From: Hyaloscypha bicolor E
Taxonomy: Eukaryota; Ascomycota; Leotiomycetes; Helotiales; Hyaloscyphaceae
Reading direction: 5' to 3'
NCBI RefSeq assembly: GCF_002865645.1
Contig: NW_020194643.1
Location: forward strand, 248,001 to 312,000
Length of the DNA stretch: 64,000 nucleotides
Of the stretch, positions 34,626 through 46,772 are shown one piece after another. The position numbers were made by a program, and so were the translations under genes. Positions within the stretch are counted from its first letter, which is position 1, and every line of letters starts with the position of its first letter. Below the pieces are notes generated by a model. That model made no database searches and had not been told where the DNA came from. It was given only the letters and a program-made list of their open reading frames with translations.

Positions 34626-37600
34626 AGCTAATCTCTCTACCCTCAAAGAAGGTAGTTTAATAAGCAATTATGTCTCGGAATCTGCAAAATATATAACCCC
34701 TCGCCGGAGCTATTCCTATAGAGGAAGTTAATTAGATTAACCCTAATACGGGTAATGGCGAAGGCTCGTCTAATACTTTTAATAGGGCCCTTCAGGAGCC
34801 TTCAAGAGCCAGTAATAATAACAGAAATAATCCCGGCAATAATTAAGACGCCGAGATTAACGCCCAAGTTACTATTGCCTAAGCTATAGAACAGGGCTTA
34901 TATACTAAAGTCAAAGCACTCTAATAAAAGCAAGAATTAGTAGATATAATTAACTAGTATATCCTATAGTTAGAGTAATATAAGGATATTCTCAGGGATA
35001 TCTTACGGTTTACTATATCTTATAGAAACTCTATTTATAAGTCTACTTTTTCTTCTTTAGTAATTCCTACTAGGGAACTTCCTGAAATAGGATTAGAACT
35101 CACTTCCTTTCCTAATATAATAAGCTTTAAGAGTAATCTTAATATTATCCGTTAGGAGCTACTATATAATATCCTAAAGATATATTTAGACTAAGAGAAG
35201 CTTCTTAAGATCCGGATACCTAATTTATATTATAGAAAGTCTCTTAAAAAATAGAAGATATTTATATTTTCCTAGAAGGTAGTCTTTAGGACCTAACCTT
35301 AGACTTATAATAGATATTCTTCTAGAATTAACTCTATTATAAGTACCCTTAGGGATAAATCTTATAATATTTAGAAAGCTATAATAAAGCAAAACTTATT
35401 ATTATATAAGGTTTATTAGGAGTAATTTAAGGCCTATTTAGCTAATATACTTTAAGTACCTCAAATCCGTTAATAAGACGCCTTTAAGGAGCTTTAAGAT
35501 CTTTATTAGAAAGATAGTAAGATAGTTACCGAGTTATATACTCGAATAATTAGTCTCGAAATTAACTAGGACTTATACCCTAAGCAGGACCGGGTCTGGA
35601 CTCTTAATATTACTTTATCTAACTATAAGACTTATTAGATACTTATATCTATTTTCTCAGGAAATAAAGTAATATCTATTTTCAAATAGCTTAAGAAAGC
35701 TTAGAAAGCAAAATATACTATTTATCCCAAATTAAGAAAAGTAAAGGTAAAGAAGTCTAGTAAGAGTAATTCTGCCCCTAAAGACTCTGATTTAGTAAAT
35801 TCTAATTTATAAGGCTATTAAAAAAGAAAGAATAAGTTCCGAAAATTATATAAGAAATTCTTAGATAGTATTTCAGCTTCTTTAAGGCCTTAATAAAATA
35901 CTAGTTCTATTTTAGATATGGTTTATTAGACTTATAAATAGAAAGAATACTTTTTAGGAAATATAAAATATTTCAAGTATACTAAATAGGCTTAATAGAA
36001 CCCTAATAAGGCTAAAACCATAGAAAAGTTAAGGTATCTATAGAAATAGGTTAATACTATTATTATAAAGAAGTATTCTAGAGAAAACCCTTCTAAGAAA
36101 CAGGGAAAAGAAAAGGCCAAATCTTGAATATTAATAATTTTAGTTATAATAAAAAAGGTATATTACTTTATATAACTATTTAAGCAAGATTAATATAGCC
36201 AGAAGTAAATATCTCAGAAATATATAGTAAACTTAGTAATACCGGATTAGACTATAACTTCCTTAATAATAATTAGGCTTAAAGCCAGGGCTTTATTACC
36301 TTAGCTAAATATAACTAAGGGTTTATAACTTTTTATAAGAATAGATTTAAGATCTATTAAGCCTATAATCTTAAGGTATTTATTATAGATAATTATAGCA
36401 AGATATATTCTTTTAAGCTCCGGTTCTATAGATATAAGAATATTGGCTCTTATAGCCTCGTCTTTAGTATAGAATTTTATAAAGTAATTCTTATATAATA
36501 TATAGACTATATTAAGAAATAATAGATATATATATTTATATAGCCTAATAATATTAAGATCCTAATACCAAAAGAGTTTAATAAAGAGCTTAACTAGTAT
36601 CCTGAGCTAGTACCTCAAGTCTTATTCTTAATAAAAGGCAAATATAACTATCTTAGATAATAGGCTTTATATATTTATAATAATTACTAGATCTCTATTT
36701 TATTATATAGTTCTAGTAATACTAAATAGGAGTTTTTAATATAGTAAATTAATATTCTCTAGAAAGGGGCTTTAGAAGTATTTATTTATTTTTGGAATAA
36801 TAAATATAAAGACTTCTTAGAGGTTTTTAACTCTAATAAAGCTTTAGAACTTCCTAATCTTGGCAGTATTAAATACTTTATTAATATAGATAATATAGTT
36901 CCATATAGGCTTTTATATAATCTATTAGAAACCTAATTAGAAGTATTATATTTATATTTGCAGGATATATTTTATAAATATTAGATAAGGCCTAATAAAA
37001 GTCTAATAAGGGTATTTATTCTTTTTATTTCCAAAAAAGATAAAAGGCTATATCTTTATATTAATTATTATAGATTTAATTAAATTATAATTAAGAATTA
37101 GTATCTGCTTCCTTTTATTAATAAGACCCTTAACCGGTTCTAAGAAACTAAGATTTTTATAAAGCTAGATCTTAAGAATATATATTATTAGATAAGAATT
37201 TATAAAGAATATAAATAGAAAACAGCTTTTAGGACCTGCTATAGCTATTTTAAATATCTTATAATACCTTTTGGGCTAGCTAATATACTAGCTATATTTC
37301 AAGTATATATTAATATTATACTTATAGAACTCCTGAATTATTTTATAGTTATTTATTTAGATAATATTCTTATTTACTTTTGAAATAAAGATAAATACTA
37401 TAATTATATTTACTAGGTACTTACTAGGCTATATAAAAATAACCTATTTTATAAACTTAGTAAATATAAGTTTAATATTAAGGAAATCAAATTTCTGGGC
37501 TTTTTTATTAGAATAAAAGGTATTTATACGAATTCTAAACGGGTCTATAATATTATTAAATAGCCAGAACTAAAATCGTTCTATAATATTCAAGTATTTC

Positions 37601-40600
37601 TTGGATTTACTAATTTCTATTATAGGTTTATTTACTATTACTTTCAGATAACTATAGGCTTAATAGACTTCTTAAAAAGAATAGAAAAGGGCCGGAAATC
37701 CGGTTTCTTTATATAAATAAATAAAATAGCTAAAAGCTTTAAAACTTTAAAAAAAGCTTTTATTATAATATCTATTCTAATCTATTTTAATTTTTCTAAG
37801 AATATTTATATTAAAACTAATATATTAAAATTTATAATTACTAGTACTATTTTATAATAAGTTAATTCTAGTAATAGCCCGAAAAAATACTAGTATTTAG
37901 TAGTATTCTAGTTCTGGAAACTTTCCGGAACTAAATATAATTATAGTACCTATAATAGGAAGCTGCTTATAATTATTAAAACCTTTAAGTATTAGTACTA
38001 TTACCTTAAAGAATCCAGGTTTATAATTAAGGTTATTATAGATTATAATAATCTCTAATACTTTATAAAAACAAAGTATCTAGAAAGCTATTAAGTATAT
38101 TAGATAATATATTTTATAATATATAATTTTAATATTATTTATTATAGAGGTACTTTAAATTTAATAGACAGACCTAATAAAAGACCTAATTATAAAAAAA
38201 ATCCTATTAATATAACTTGGCTTCCGATCTTTTAGAATAAATTAAAGAAAGCTTTTATAATTATAATTTAGAAGTTCTTATAAATATCTAAAAAATTCCC
38301 TTTTTAAAATAAGTATTATTTAATACTTGCTATATTTATAGTAGCTAAGAAAAAATATTTATTATAAGATAAGTAAATAGATTATCTTATAGATTCCTTA
38401 ATTATAGAATTAGTTAAGAAATAAGATATAGGAAAATGCCTTAAAGATTTTATTATTATAGCTAAGGTAATAGGAATATCTATAACCGTATTACTTAATA
38501 GAACTAAAAACTCTTTAGTCTCTCGAGTTTTTAAATTAGATAGTTATAAATACCTAATTCCCTATATATAAATATATATAGCTACTAAAAAAGCTATAAT
38601 ACTAGTTCCTTTATCTAAATCTCTTCTAGATATTATCTAGGTAGCTTAGAGAAATAATTCTTAATATTAGAATATTATAAAGTAAAGGCTTAGTAAGAAA
38701 GATATTAAGGAAAAGGAAATCTGGAAAAATAATTCGGGCCTATTTAGGTACTATTTAAGAATTATTATGTCTAATAATCCTGCTTTATATTAAGAAATTA
38801 TAAAGCTTTATTATAATAACCTAATAGCCAAATACTATAAAATAGAGAAAACTCTTAAGCTCCTTAGAAGATTCTAGTATTAGAAGAATATAAAAAGAAA
38901 TATTTATAATTATTATTGAAAATATAATATTTATTAGAGAATTAAGGCAAAAAGGTATTTGCTATATAGTTTACTTAGTAGTTTACTATAGCCTGAAAAA
39001 CCCTAGAATAAGATCTTTATAGATTTTATTATAGGTTTATTACTATATAAGAACCTAGTAAAAGGTTCCGATTTTAATATAATTCTTATAGTTATTAACT
39101 AGTACTCTAAAATAGTAAGATATATTATATATTATAAGATTATTAACTCTCCGGAGCTTACTAAGATTATATAGGAATATATTTTCTTAATCTTTGGCTC
39201 CTCTAATAGAATTATTTCTAATTAAGAAATAGTATTTACTAGCTAGTTCTAGTTTGCTTTTTGCTTCTATTTAATATATAAATAGTATTTAAATATAGCT
39301 TACTATCCTTAGATAGATAATTAGATAGAAAAATAGAACTAGGCCCTAAAATATTATCTAAAATATTATTATAATACCTAAAAGAATAACTAGTTTAAAA
39401 AGTTATCTTTTATAGAATTTATATATAATAACTTAAAATATTAGATTTTATAAGATATATTTTTCTATATATATTATAGATACTATTCTTAACTTCTATA
39501 GAATCCTAAAAATAGGATTATAAGAAAGGTACTAACTATATATAAGAGACTAGAAATCCTTAAAATAAAATAAAGAAAGCTTAAGAATTTATAGTATTAT
39601 ATATGAAATAACCGGGAAACCTATTATAATAGGTACTAGTTAGCTAAATACTATTTTAAAAAAGCCTAAATAATACTATTAATAAGAAATATTAAACTTA
39701 AGATAGGAAAGCTTAAGCCAAAATTTATAAGTTTATTTAGGATCCTTAAATATATTAGTAATTTAGTATATAAGTTAAAACTACTAAATATATATAATTA
39801 TTTATATCTAACTTTCTATATTTTCCTTCTTAAAAAGTATATAGTAAAAAAGAATTAGGAGCTATACTTATATCTTTCCGGAGAACTTCCAGAATTAGTA
39901 AATAATAATAAAGAATAAAAATAGAAAATAAAAGCTATTATTAATTACTAATAAGATAATAGAAGTAAGAAGTAATAGTATTTAATTAAATAGAAAGCCT
40001 AGCCTAAAGATTATAATACCTAGTTATCTACTTTTCCTAATCTTAAAAATTTTAAGGAACTTCTAAAATTATATAACTAAAACTATAGCTTAGAATCCAA
40101 AACTATCTTTTAATAATTTTTTAAGATTAAAAAGAATTCTAAACTACTAAGAAAAAGGCTACTTAAAAGAAAAAGAGGATCTAGATAGCTAAGAAAAGGT
40201 CCGGAATAGTAATAGAAATACTCTTTTTCTGGGTTTTTTTACCTATAAAGGTTTTCTAGGATTTTATTAAAGCTTATAAGAATTATATTTAAATTATTAG
40301 AAAAAAGGTTTAGAATTAAGAAAGGTTTATTATAGGTAGACTAGCTATAGGTATCTCAAATAAATAAACTTTAATTCCTATAAATTCCTAATTCCTAAAG
40401 CAAGAATACTAAATACCGGCCTTATTTAGGACTTAGTAAAGAATTAACTAATACTTTCCGGAATCCGCTTATTTCTTAATAGGATATAGTTATACTATAA
40501 TAATATTAGTATTAAGGATATTAAGAAAAGTAAATAAGGAACTTATAACTACTATATATATTTTATAAAAGGCCCGAACTTCTAAAGTCAGATCCCAAAT

Positions 40601-41857
40601 AGCTATAAATATTATATTATTAGTACTTAAAATACTAGTAATAAACTACTTAGTAATCTCGGTAGTAATCTTAATAATAAGGTTAATATCTTAAAAGTAG
40701 ACTTTATAGTATTTCTTTAAGGAATTAGCAAGTATCTAAATATATTAAAAAGAACTTATCTTTAGGATACTAACCCAAGTAATATTATTCTTTGCCTTAT
40801 TAAGACAGGAAAAAGAATTCTAAAGCTTATTAGTATTTTTCTAGTTTTTGAAAACCTAATTAATAGTATTATCTATATTAGTATAATACTATTTAGGATA
40901 TTTTTTAAGAAATTTCTTAAAGGTTATAATAGTATTTTCCCAGAACTAGTAAGCCTCTAATAAGTAATAAGGAATCTGAAATCACATTAGCTTTAATAGA
41001 TATTAAAGCTAAAGAACTTATTAATATATAAGATTCAGAATTCTTATTATAATAGTTATAATTCTTCTTACTAGATACTATAGTATATAAGGTAAAGGAA
41101 TTAATAAACAAATACTTAAAGCATTTCAAGTATTTATTAGTAATAGGAAAGAAAACTATAAGGTTATTTTTATACTTATAATTATATTAGTAAATAATAA
41201 AGCTAGAAAAAAACATTATGGAATTAATTAAAAATAATTAAAGAAGACTTAGAGAAGAATAGAAAAAGAGACTAGAAGGTAATAATAGAAAAAGTTATTA
41301 TATATATAATTATTAGAAAGAAAGAAAACATATAATAATATAAAGAAGTCCTTTTATAAAAGTAAAGAGCTACCTGGATTAACTACTAGTTTTTATACTA
41401 GTCCTAATCAGAATTTAGTATAACCGATTAATATATATTTCCAGGAGCCTATAAATAATCTCTAGAACCTTAGAAATATTTATATAGGTTTCTTATATAA
41501 ATATTTATTAAATTCTTTTTATATAGCTATTTAGATTATTCTAATACAAGATCTAATAAATAGTATTAATTTTATAGGGTAGTACCTTAGTACTTTGGAT
41601 CGAGCTAATTAGAATACTCAGATCCTAAACGAAATCGCAATTACTAGCTAGCCCCTATATCTGGGATATAATTACCTTTCCTTCTTACTTACTCAGCCCT
41701 AATCTAATTAGACGATTTTTATATCTATTATCCAGATTATATTAGTAAAACCATCTCCCAAGATACTGGAAGTTTATATTAATTAAATAATTAATTAATT
41801 AAATATTTACTAGAATTAATAGATCTTGGAGACAAGATCCTAGAAAGGAAATATAGT
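34626..41857 (+). pseudogene. Ty3/gypsy copy C gag-pol remnant with chromodomain
   Basis: RIP-broken plus-strand coding region. RT at about 37060-37385 keeps a recognisable order: INYYRFN, FIKLDLKNIYY, a block ending FKYLIIPFGLANILAIFQ, and the YLDDILIY position at 37355. An H2C2-like zinc region and the rve integrase follow at about 38760-39330 (FIDFIIGLLLYKNL, DFNIILIVI). At about 39900-40080 the pattern AIINY-NRSKK-YLIKWKA-P-DYNT is a chromodomain, which places the family among the chromoviruses that target heterochromatin. After about 40230 comes a ~1.6-kb stretch with no domain I recognise. Stops are TAA/TAG. Confidence 0.75.
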
Positions 41858-42155
41858 TATAATATATATAGGGTCATATATAACTTAAGGGCATATAACG
41901 AACCTCGGATATTACGAGTATTAATTAGGGAGATCGGCGGCCCTTTAATATCCCAACTAACCACTATTTATATCATATATATTAGGCTTATAAATTACTA
42001 ATTATATATATACCATTGGGGCCTCCTATTTAGAAAGGGCTTCCCTGGACCTTATAGGAGGGACAGAGATTAGTTCTATACTAAATTTAATACTATGGTT
42101 TTACAATATACTAATTCATTCTATTATCTTATTACCTACTAATAAATACCTTATA
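41858..42155 (+). repeat. 3' LTR of copy C
   Basis: 298 bp, TATAATATATATAGGG...ACCTTATA, followed by target duplication CTTTT. More RIP-mutated than its 5' partner. Confidence 0.9.
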
Positions 42156-43077
42156 CTTTTTTTTAAAGTAATAAGTAAATAAAGCTAGTATTATTTACTT
42201 TTATAAAGAAAGTTAACTATATTAGCTAATAAAGTTAAAAGCTAATTTATAATAAAATTTAATATATTAAAAAAACAAATTTAATAAAATTACTTAAATA
42301 ATAATAAATTATAATATTAAAGTTTTTAAAATAAAATAAAATGATTTAATTATTTAGGGTTTTATTTAAATTCTAATATATTTATTTTATTTTATTTTAT
42401 TATATTAATTTTTATTTTTATTTTTAAAAATTTAAGTAAAATGCTTTCTTTTATTATATTATAATATATTTTATTATGTAAGTAAATTAATTAAAAGAGT
42501 AAAATCTTAAAGCTAAGTTAAAAGTAAATACTCGACTATTTAATATATTTTCTAGTTAATGCTCTCGTTCGAGTTGCCTCGCTTAGAAAACAGAGAGTAA
42601 AAGTGTGACATGTCAAGTGGTGGCGAACAAGTGACCTGGCACAAGCCTTATGAAGCGTGATAGGCGTATTCACTCCTGGAGTGAATACTGTAGTCTTTTG
42701 GCTCAGTTGGCCTGTGCATAAGCCTATCCACACACGTCACAAAAAGGAGCCACTTTCAAGCCACCGACTGACTATCGAGCATTCTAGCCGGTTCCTAAGA
42801 TATGCAGGCTTATCACAACTCGATCACCAAATGCCGATCCCATTATTCAGCTGAGGAGGGTTACTCTTTCTCCACATGCCTCTATGTCATGTAGACATTG
42901 CTCCGTGGGTTTAGGGGAGCGGAAGGTTTTTTATTGCCTTCTGCTCCTCCTCCAGCCGGCCCCTTTTCTCCCCTTCGTCCCCCCTCATATTACTTTTGGT
43001 CTCTGTCCATTCCAAGAAATCCAACCAAGTCATCCTACGTACCTCATCAGACCGGTCTTACGCATCGACGGGTGGTC
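42156..43077. other. Intergenic AT-rich stretch and laccase promoter region
   Basis: 42156-42530 is AT-rich low-complexity DNA with a hairpin (AGTAAATAA...TTATTTACTT at about 42174-42222) and reiterated TTTTA words, probably an older RIP remnant. From about 42540 composition is normal. The ~400 bp before the laccase ATG includes a palindrome (42666-42688) and a pyrimidine-rich stretch (about 42935-43000) typical of fungal 5' leaders. No other gene seen. Confidence 0.5.
42666..42688. promoter_or_regulatory. Perfect 11-bp inverted repeat upstream of the laccase gene
   Basis: GTATTCACTCC, one spacer T, GGAGTGAATAC: a perfect dyad 390 bp before the laccase start codon in otherwise ordinary sequence. 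It could be a binding site for a dimeric (e.g. zinc-cluster) regulator or simply a hairpin. Function is inferred from position only. Confidence 0.35.
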
Positions 43078-45273
43078 ATGAAGCTGGTTGAAAGATTTTT
43101 GGCGGCTTTCACTCGTCTGTTAGAGTTCGTCACCCTGTCCCCCTATCATCATGAGGTGGCTCCTAGCTTCCAGCTCCCGCTGGCAGTTGACCACTACAAA
43201 GATGTGACCGCTCTGCCGCCAGGCCCTATTTTCACTCCTCCAGGCTACAACACTTCGGACGACTTCCAATGCAACTACACTGCTATGTTGGGCTGGACTC
43301 AATGCTGGACTCCCGGGAATCATCTTGATTGCTGGCTAACTTCACCGGATGGGCTGACAAACTTGAGCATTAATACTAATTATGAGAACGTGAAGAACAC
43401 CCCCTTTGGGGTTCACCGTTACTACGAGTACAATGTGACCGCCGGCGCCGTGGATGCAGACGGCCTCACCTTTCCCTATGGTAAACTCCTCAATGGGAGC
43501 TTTCCAGGCCCCTGGATCCGTGCCTGCTGGGGTGACACAGTTCATCTTAAAGTCAATGTTGATCCGGGCTTTTACCAGGGCGTGTCTGTGCATGCACACG
43601 GATTGAGGCAATGGACCAAAATGCACATGGATGGAGTTCCCGGTATCACCCAATGTCCGATCGCCCCTGGAAGTAGTTTCGAGTACGTATGGCCCACAAC
43701 CCAGTATGGCTCCTCTTGGTACCATTCTCACTATTCCCTCCAATACCCGGACGGACTACAGGGTCCTTTGGTAGGTCACGATACTTCCAAGATATTTCAA
43801 TGGGTATTGAATAACTGACGTTTACTTGTCCTTAAAACCAGACCATCCATGGACCAAGTAGCAAGGACTACGACTACGCCCCCGCGCTGCCATTGATTCT
43901 CACTGACTGGAGTAAGCGTCACATTTTATCTTCCCCCTTACTGATCCATGAAGCTCACCGAAGTTCCTCCTTTCTCAGACCATAACTCTGCTTTCAACGA
44001 GTCGAGCTTAAAACCCTGCATTTTATTGGGTGGAGTTGGAGACATTACAAAATGCTATCCTGGCACGACCAACGATACCGAAATAAAAGGCCCGTTTAGG
44101 CTCTCATTCCAAAAAGGTCAACGATATCTGCTCCGCGTAATCAACACTTCTTATAGAGCCGGATTTACTTTTTCGATTGATAACCACGAGATGTGGGTTG
44201 TCAGCGCCGACTTTGTCCCCATTACGCCGTACAATACCACCGCAATTAGGGTGAACATTGGCCAGAGATATAATATTGTCGTTGTAGCGAATCCTATCAA
44301 CTCATCAGATACCAGCTTCTGGATACGAACCTACCAGTCACCCTGCGGATCAGTAGGCATTCTCGGCCCTAACTACATGAACACTGGTATCATCAACTAC
44401 GACAATTCAACCGGGCCCGATCCAACCTCCACCCAGTGGCCAAATGCACTGTCTAAAGAGTGTAAGGATGAGCCTCTGCTCAACATACAACCCATCGTTC
44501 CTTGGAGCCCTCCTGGCCCGAGCAATTCCGATGTCCCGCGTAACATCTCTAAACATAGTCCCCTACCTGGCCTTCCCAATCTCGTTTATGCTATAAACCC
44601 AATCAATTCCGATTTTCAACCACTTCAGGTTCAGTGGGGGAATCCAACTTTTACCAATCTCCAAAATACAAACTGGCCGAATTTATCAGTCATTGTACCG
44701 GAAGACTTTTCTGCAGAATTCAATAATGTAACCTCCTTCACCTCAAAATGGGCAAGTTTTTCTCCTCTACTTTGCACTATTGTTGTATGCTTGGCTAAAA
44801 TAACATATCAGATTTATCTCAACATCCAATCCGATCATCACTATCATCCAGTAAGTGAAAACAAATCAGATCAAATCAGCTCAGAGCTGAGCACTCTCTC
44901 CCAGATTCATTTGCATGGCCATGATTTTGCCATTTTCAACCTCACCTATTCCGATAATTCAGTTGAGCCTTGGGGTCCGTCCGTTCCCCGACGCGATGTT
45001 TTCACAGTTCCTGGCGGAGGATCCGCCACAATCGCCTTCCCAGCAGACAATCCCGGTGCCTGGCTTTTGCACTGCCATATCGCTGGACACGCATCTTCCG
45101 GACTCGATCTGCAGGTCCTCGAAGACCAGGTGGCGGCAAACGGCATTTGGCCCAAGGGTAACTCTTCTGCTCTTGCCACGGCAAGTAGCCTTTGTACATC
45201 TTGGTCAAGTTGGTGTACAGCCCATCCGACCCCGTGTGCGACCCCGTGTGTTGAGACCGATTCCGGAGTCTGA
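43078..45273 (+). CDS. Laccase-type multicopper oxidase
   Basis: Predicted join(43078..43770, 43842..43911, 43979..44751, 44812..44850, 44905..45273), 647 residues. The ATG at 43078 is preferred because the upstream open frame begins only with TTG; a weak N-terminal hydrophobic segment may be a signal peptide. Copper motifs in order: HAHGLRQ (172-178, where most relatives have HWHG), WYHSH (214-218), HPIHLHGH (524-531) and HCHIAGH (581-587), so all eight type-2/3 His positions and the T1 Cys appear present. The first two introns are GT-AG; the last (44851-44904) is GT-AG and 54 bp; the third (44752-44811) would be GC-AG. Both of these last two are multiples of three, so the frame is also open without splicing. 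Laccases oxidise phenols with reduction of O2 to water, usually extracellularly. A role in pigment or lignin chemistry is not resolved here. Confidence 0.85.
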
Positions 45274-45767
45274 TACCGTTCTCTCGGCCAGGTCTGTCTA
45301 ATTGCTCGATTCCGGCTCGCCAACATTTACCCTCGTTTCTACTGACCTTCTAATCCCAATAACTACGATCTTTACGAAGCTCAGAATATATTGGCAGTTA
45401 CGCAATCACCGTTGGCACGACTGGTGGAAGTCCAACATATAGCTAGCACCGTTTTCTCGACAGCAATAGAAAACTCACGAATACATATACTATATACTAT
45501 TTGCTTCCCTCCCCTTTCTTTCTTTTATGGTTTCTGAGCCTTTAATCCCTTTTCTCTTCGACCCGCTCTGAAAATATCCAAACAGGTCATCCTGCGGCCA
45601 GTGCCGTGACCACAGGAACAGGGCCGCGAGCGGAAGCAGCAGAGCGAGCCTTTTATTTTATGTTCTAAAACTATCTAGTAAATAGGCTTTGTATGTCACG
45701 GAAGCGGGGAAAATGTAAAATGACCCCCCTACCCCCCCCTTGCGTGTCTACGGAAAGCCGTAGGTAA
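45274..45767. other. 3' flank of the laccase gene
   Basis: No gene seen. It contains the probable laccase terminator region and a pyrimidine/C-rich stretch (45724-45740), and ends at the TAA target of the adjoining MITE. Confidence 0.4.
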
Positions 45768-46034
45768 CGAGCCTGGTGCCAACTAGTTTGTGGATTTTAG
45801 CGAGATTTTCAGGCCTCGCAAAACATAAATCGCGATATTTAACTAAGTTATATTCGATAACCATAAACTGTAATCCTTTAAAATATCGAGGGATATGATT
45901 ACAAGAAGTGAATGTTGATTTCTTTATAGTAATTTATTTTATTGTAGTTTATTTGCAAAAGTCGAGGTTTTACTTCAGTGATTATTTGGTCGCTAAAGGC
46001 CCTGTAATCCACAGACTAGTGGGCACCAGGCTCG
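45768..46034. mobile_element. MITE with TAA target duplication (PIF/Harbinger-like)
   Basis: 267 bp with imperfect ~29-bp terminal inverted repeats (CGAGCCTGGTGCC... and ...GGCACCAGGCTCG), flanked by TAA on both sides (45765-45767 and 46035-46037). Three-base TWA duplications are typical of PIF/Harbinger elements. No coding capacity. It sits only about 12 bp from the next transposon. Confidence 0.7.
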
Positions 46035-46047
46035 TAAGGATCAAAAG

Positions 46048-46276
46048 TAGGGCAGGATTTTAGGCGGTAAAGGGCCAAAATCCAAAATACTCGAGTTGTT
46101 CCATCCCATCTGTCAATACGAGCGGTTTAGGAATCGGGCGCTACGATTGATCAATCGGCTCTCCGATTAATCAATCGGGACTCCCATTAATCAATCGTAA
46201 ATGGAATACGATTCGCAAGCCACAGTGGGTCCCGATTAATTAATCGGGAGGCCGATTGATCAATCGTATAATATTG
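46048..46276 (+). repeat. Left inverted arm with palindromic iterons
   Basis: Inverted match to 48951-49151 plus 49686-49731. It holds five 14-bp near-palindromes of form CGATTRATYAATCG at 46144, 46164, 46184 (one base off), 46233 and 46253. Such regularly placed dyads inside TIRs may be transposase-binding sites. Confidence 0.7.
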
Positions 46277-46295
46277 GGGTTTCGGGCCTAAGGAG

Positions 46296-46580
46296 GCTGA
46301 AACCCTTTAGTTCTCAGTATGTAATAATATATCCTCAAGACTAATGGCTGAAACCCTTCAGTTCTCAGTATATAATAATATATCCTTAAGACTAATAGCT
46401 GAAACCCTTCAGTTCTCAGTATATAATAATATATTCTCGAGACTAATAGCTGAAACCTTTTAGTTCTCAGTATATAATAATATATCCTCAAGACTAATGG
46501 CTGAAACCTTTTAGTTCTCAGTATATAATAATATATCCTCAAGACTAATAGCTGAAACCCTTTAGTTCTCAGTATATAAT
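46296..46580. repeat. 51-bp minisatellite, about 5.6 copies
   Basis: Unit begins GCTGAAACCCTTTAGTTCTC and ends AAGACTAATG/A. Copies start at 46296, 46347, 46398, 46449 and 46500, with a partial copy from 46551. Since 51 is a multiple of three, the complement stays open as a 17-residue repeat, which I do not regard as a gene. Confidence 0.85.
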
Positions 46581-46650
46581 AGGGGTAAAGATACTTCTCT
46601 AGAGCCTCTAGATATGTATAGGGCCTCTGCTCCCTTTTTACTACCTAGAC

Positions 46651-46706
46651 ACAGTTCACAGCACACAGTTCATAGCATACAGTTTACAGTATACAGTTCA
46701 TAGTAC
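46651..46706. repeat. 14-bp tandem repeat, 4 copies, in the transposase leader
   Basis: ACAGTTCACAGCAC, ACAGTTCATAGCAT, ACAGTTTACAGTAT, ACAGTTCATAGTAC in a row, ending 66 bp before the transposase ATG. Probably promoter or leader sequence of the element. Confidence 0.75.
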
Positions 46707-46772
46707 AAGCACCAGCTTTCTAAGCAAAACCACTAATTCTATATACTTCTCAATTATTACCTCACTTCTACT

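Larger units (their letters stand above)
34328..42155 (+). mobile_element. Complete Ty3/gypsy chromovirus copy C, 7.83 kb
   Basis: 5' LTR 34328-34625 and 3' LTR 41858-42155 are both 298 bp, flanked by 5-bp target duplications CTTTT (34323-34327 and 42156-42160). The 5' LTR is the least RIP-altered copy in the window (starts TGTGATGTGTACAGGG, keeps CACGTGAC and GGATGTCGCGGG), while the 3' LTR is altered to TATAATATATATAG. It is colinear with array units A and B and gives the reference structure: leader, gag, pol with RT, RNase H, integrase and chromodomain, then an unexplained ~1.6-kb tail. Confidence 0.9.

Noticed and set aside
42898..43077. 60-residue N-terminal extension of the laccase frame
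   Set aside because: It would start at TTG, and the region is a pyrimidine-rich leader. The first ATG in frame is 43078.
46288..46542. 84-codon minus-strand frame with a 17-residue repeat
   Set aside because: Simply the 51-bp minisatellite read through; it stays open because 51 is divisible by three.
46296..46580. CRISPR-like array
   Set aside because: Contiguous 51-bp tandem repeats with no unique spacers, in a fungal nuclear context; a minisatellite.
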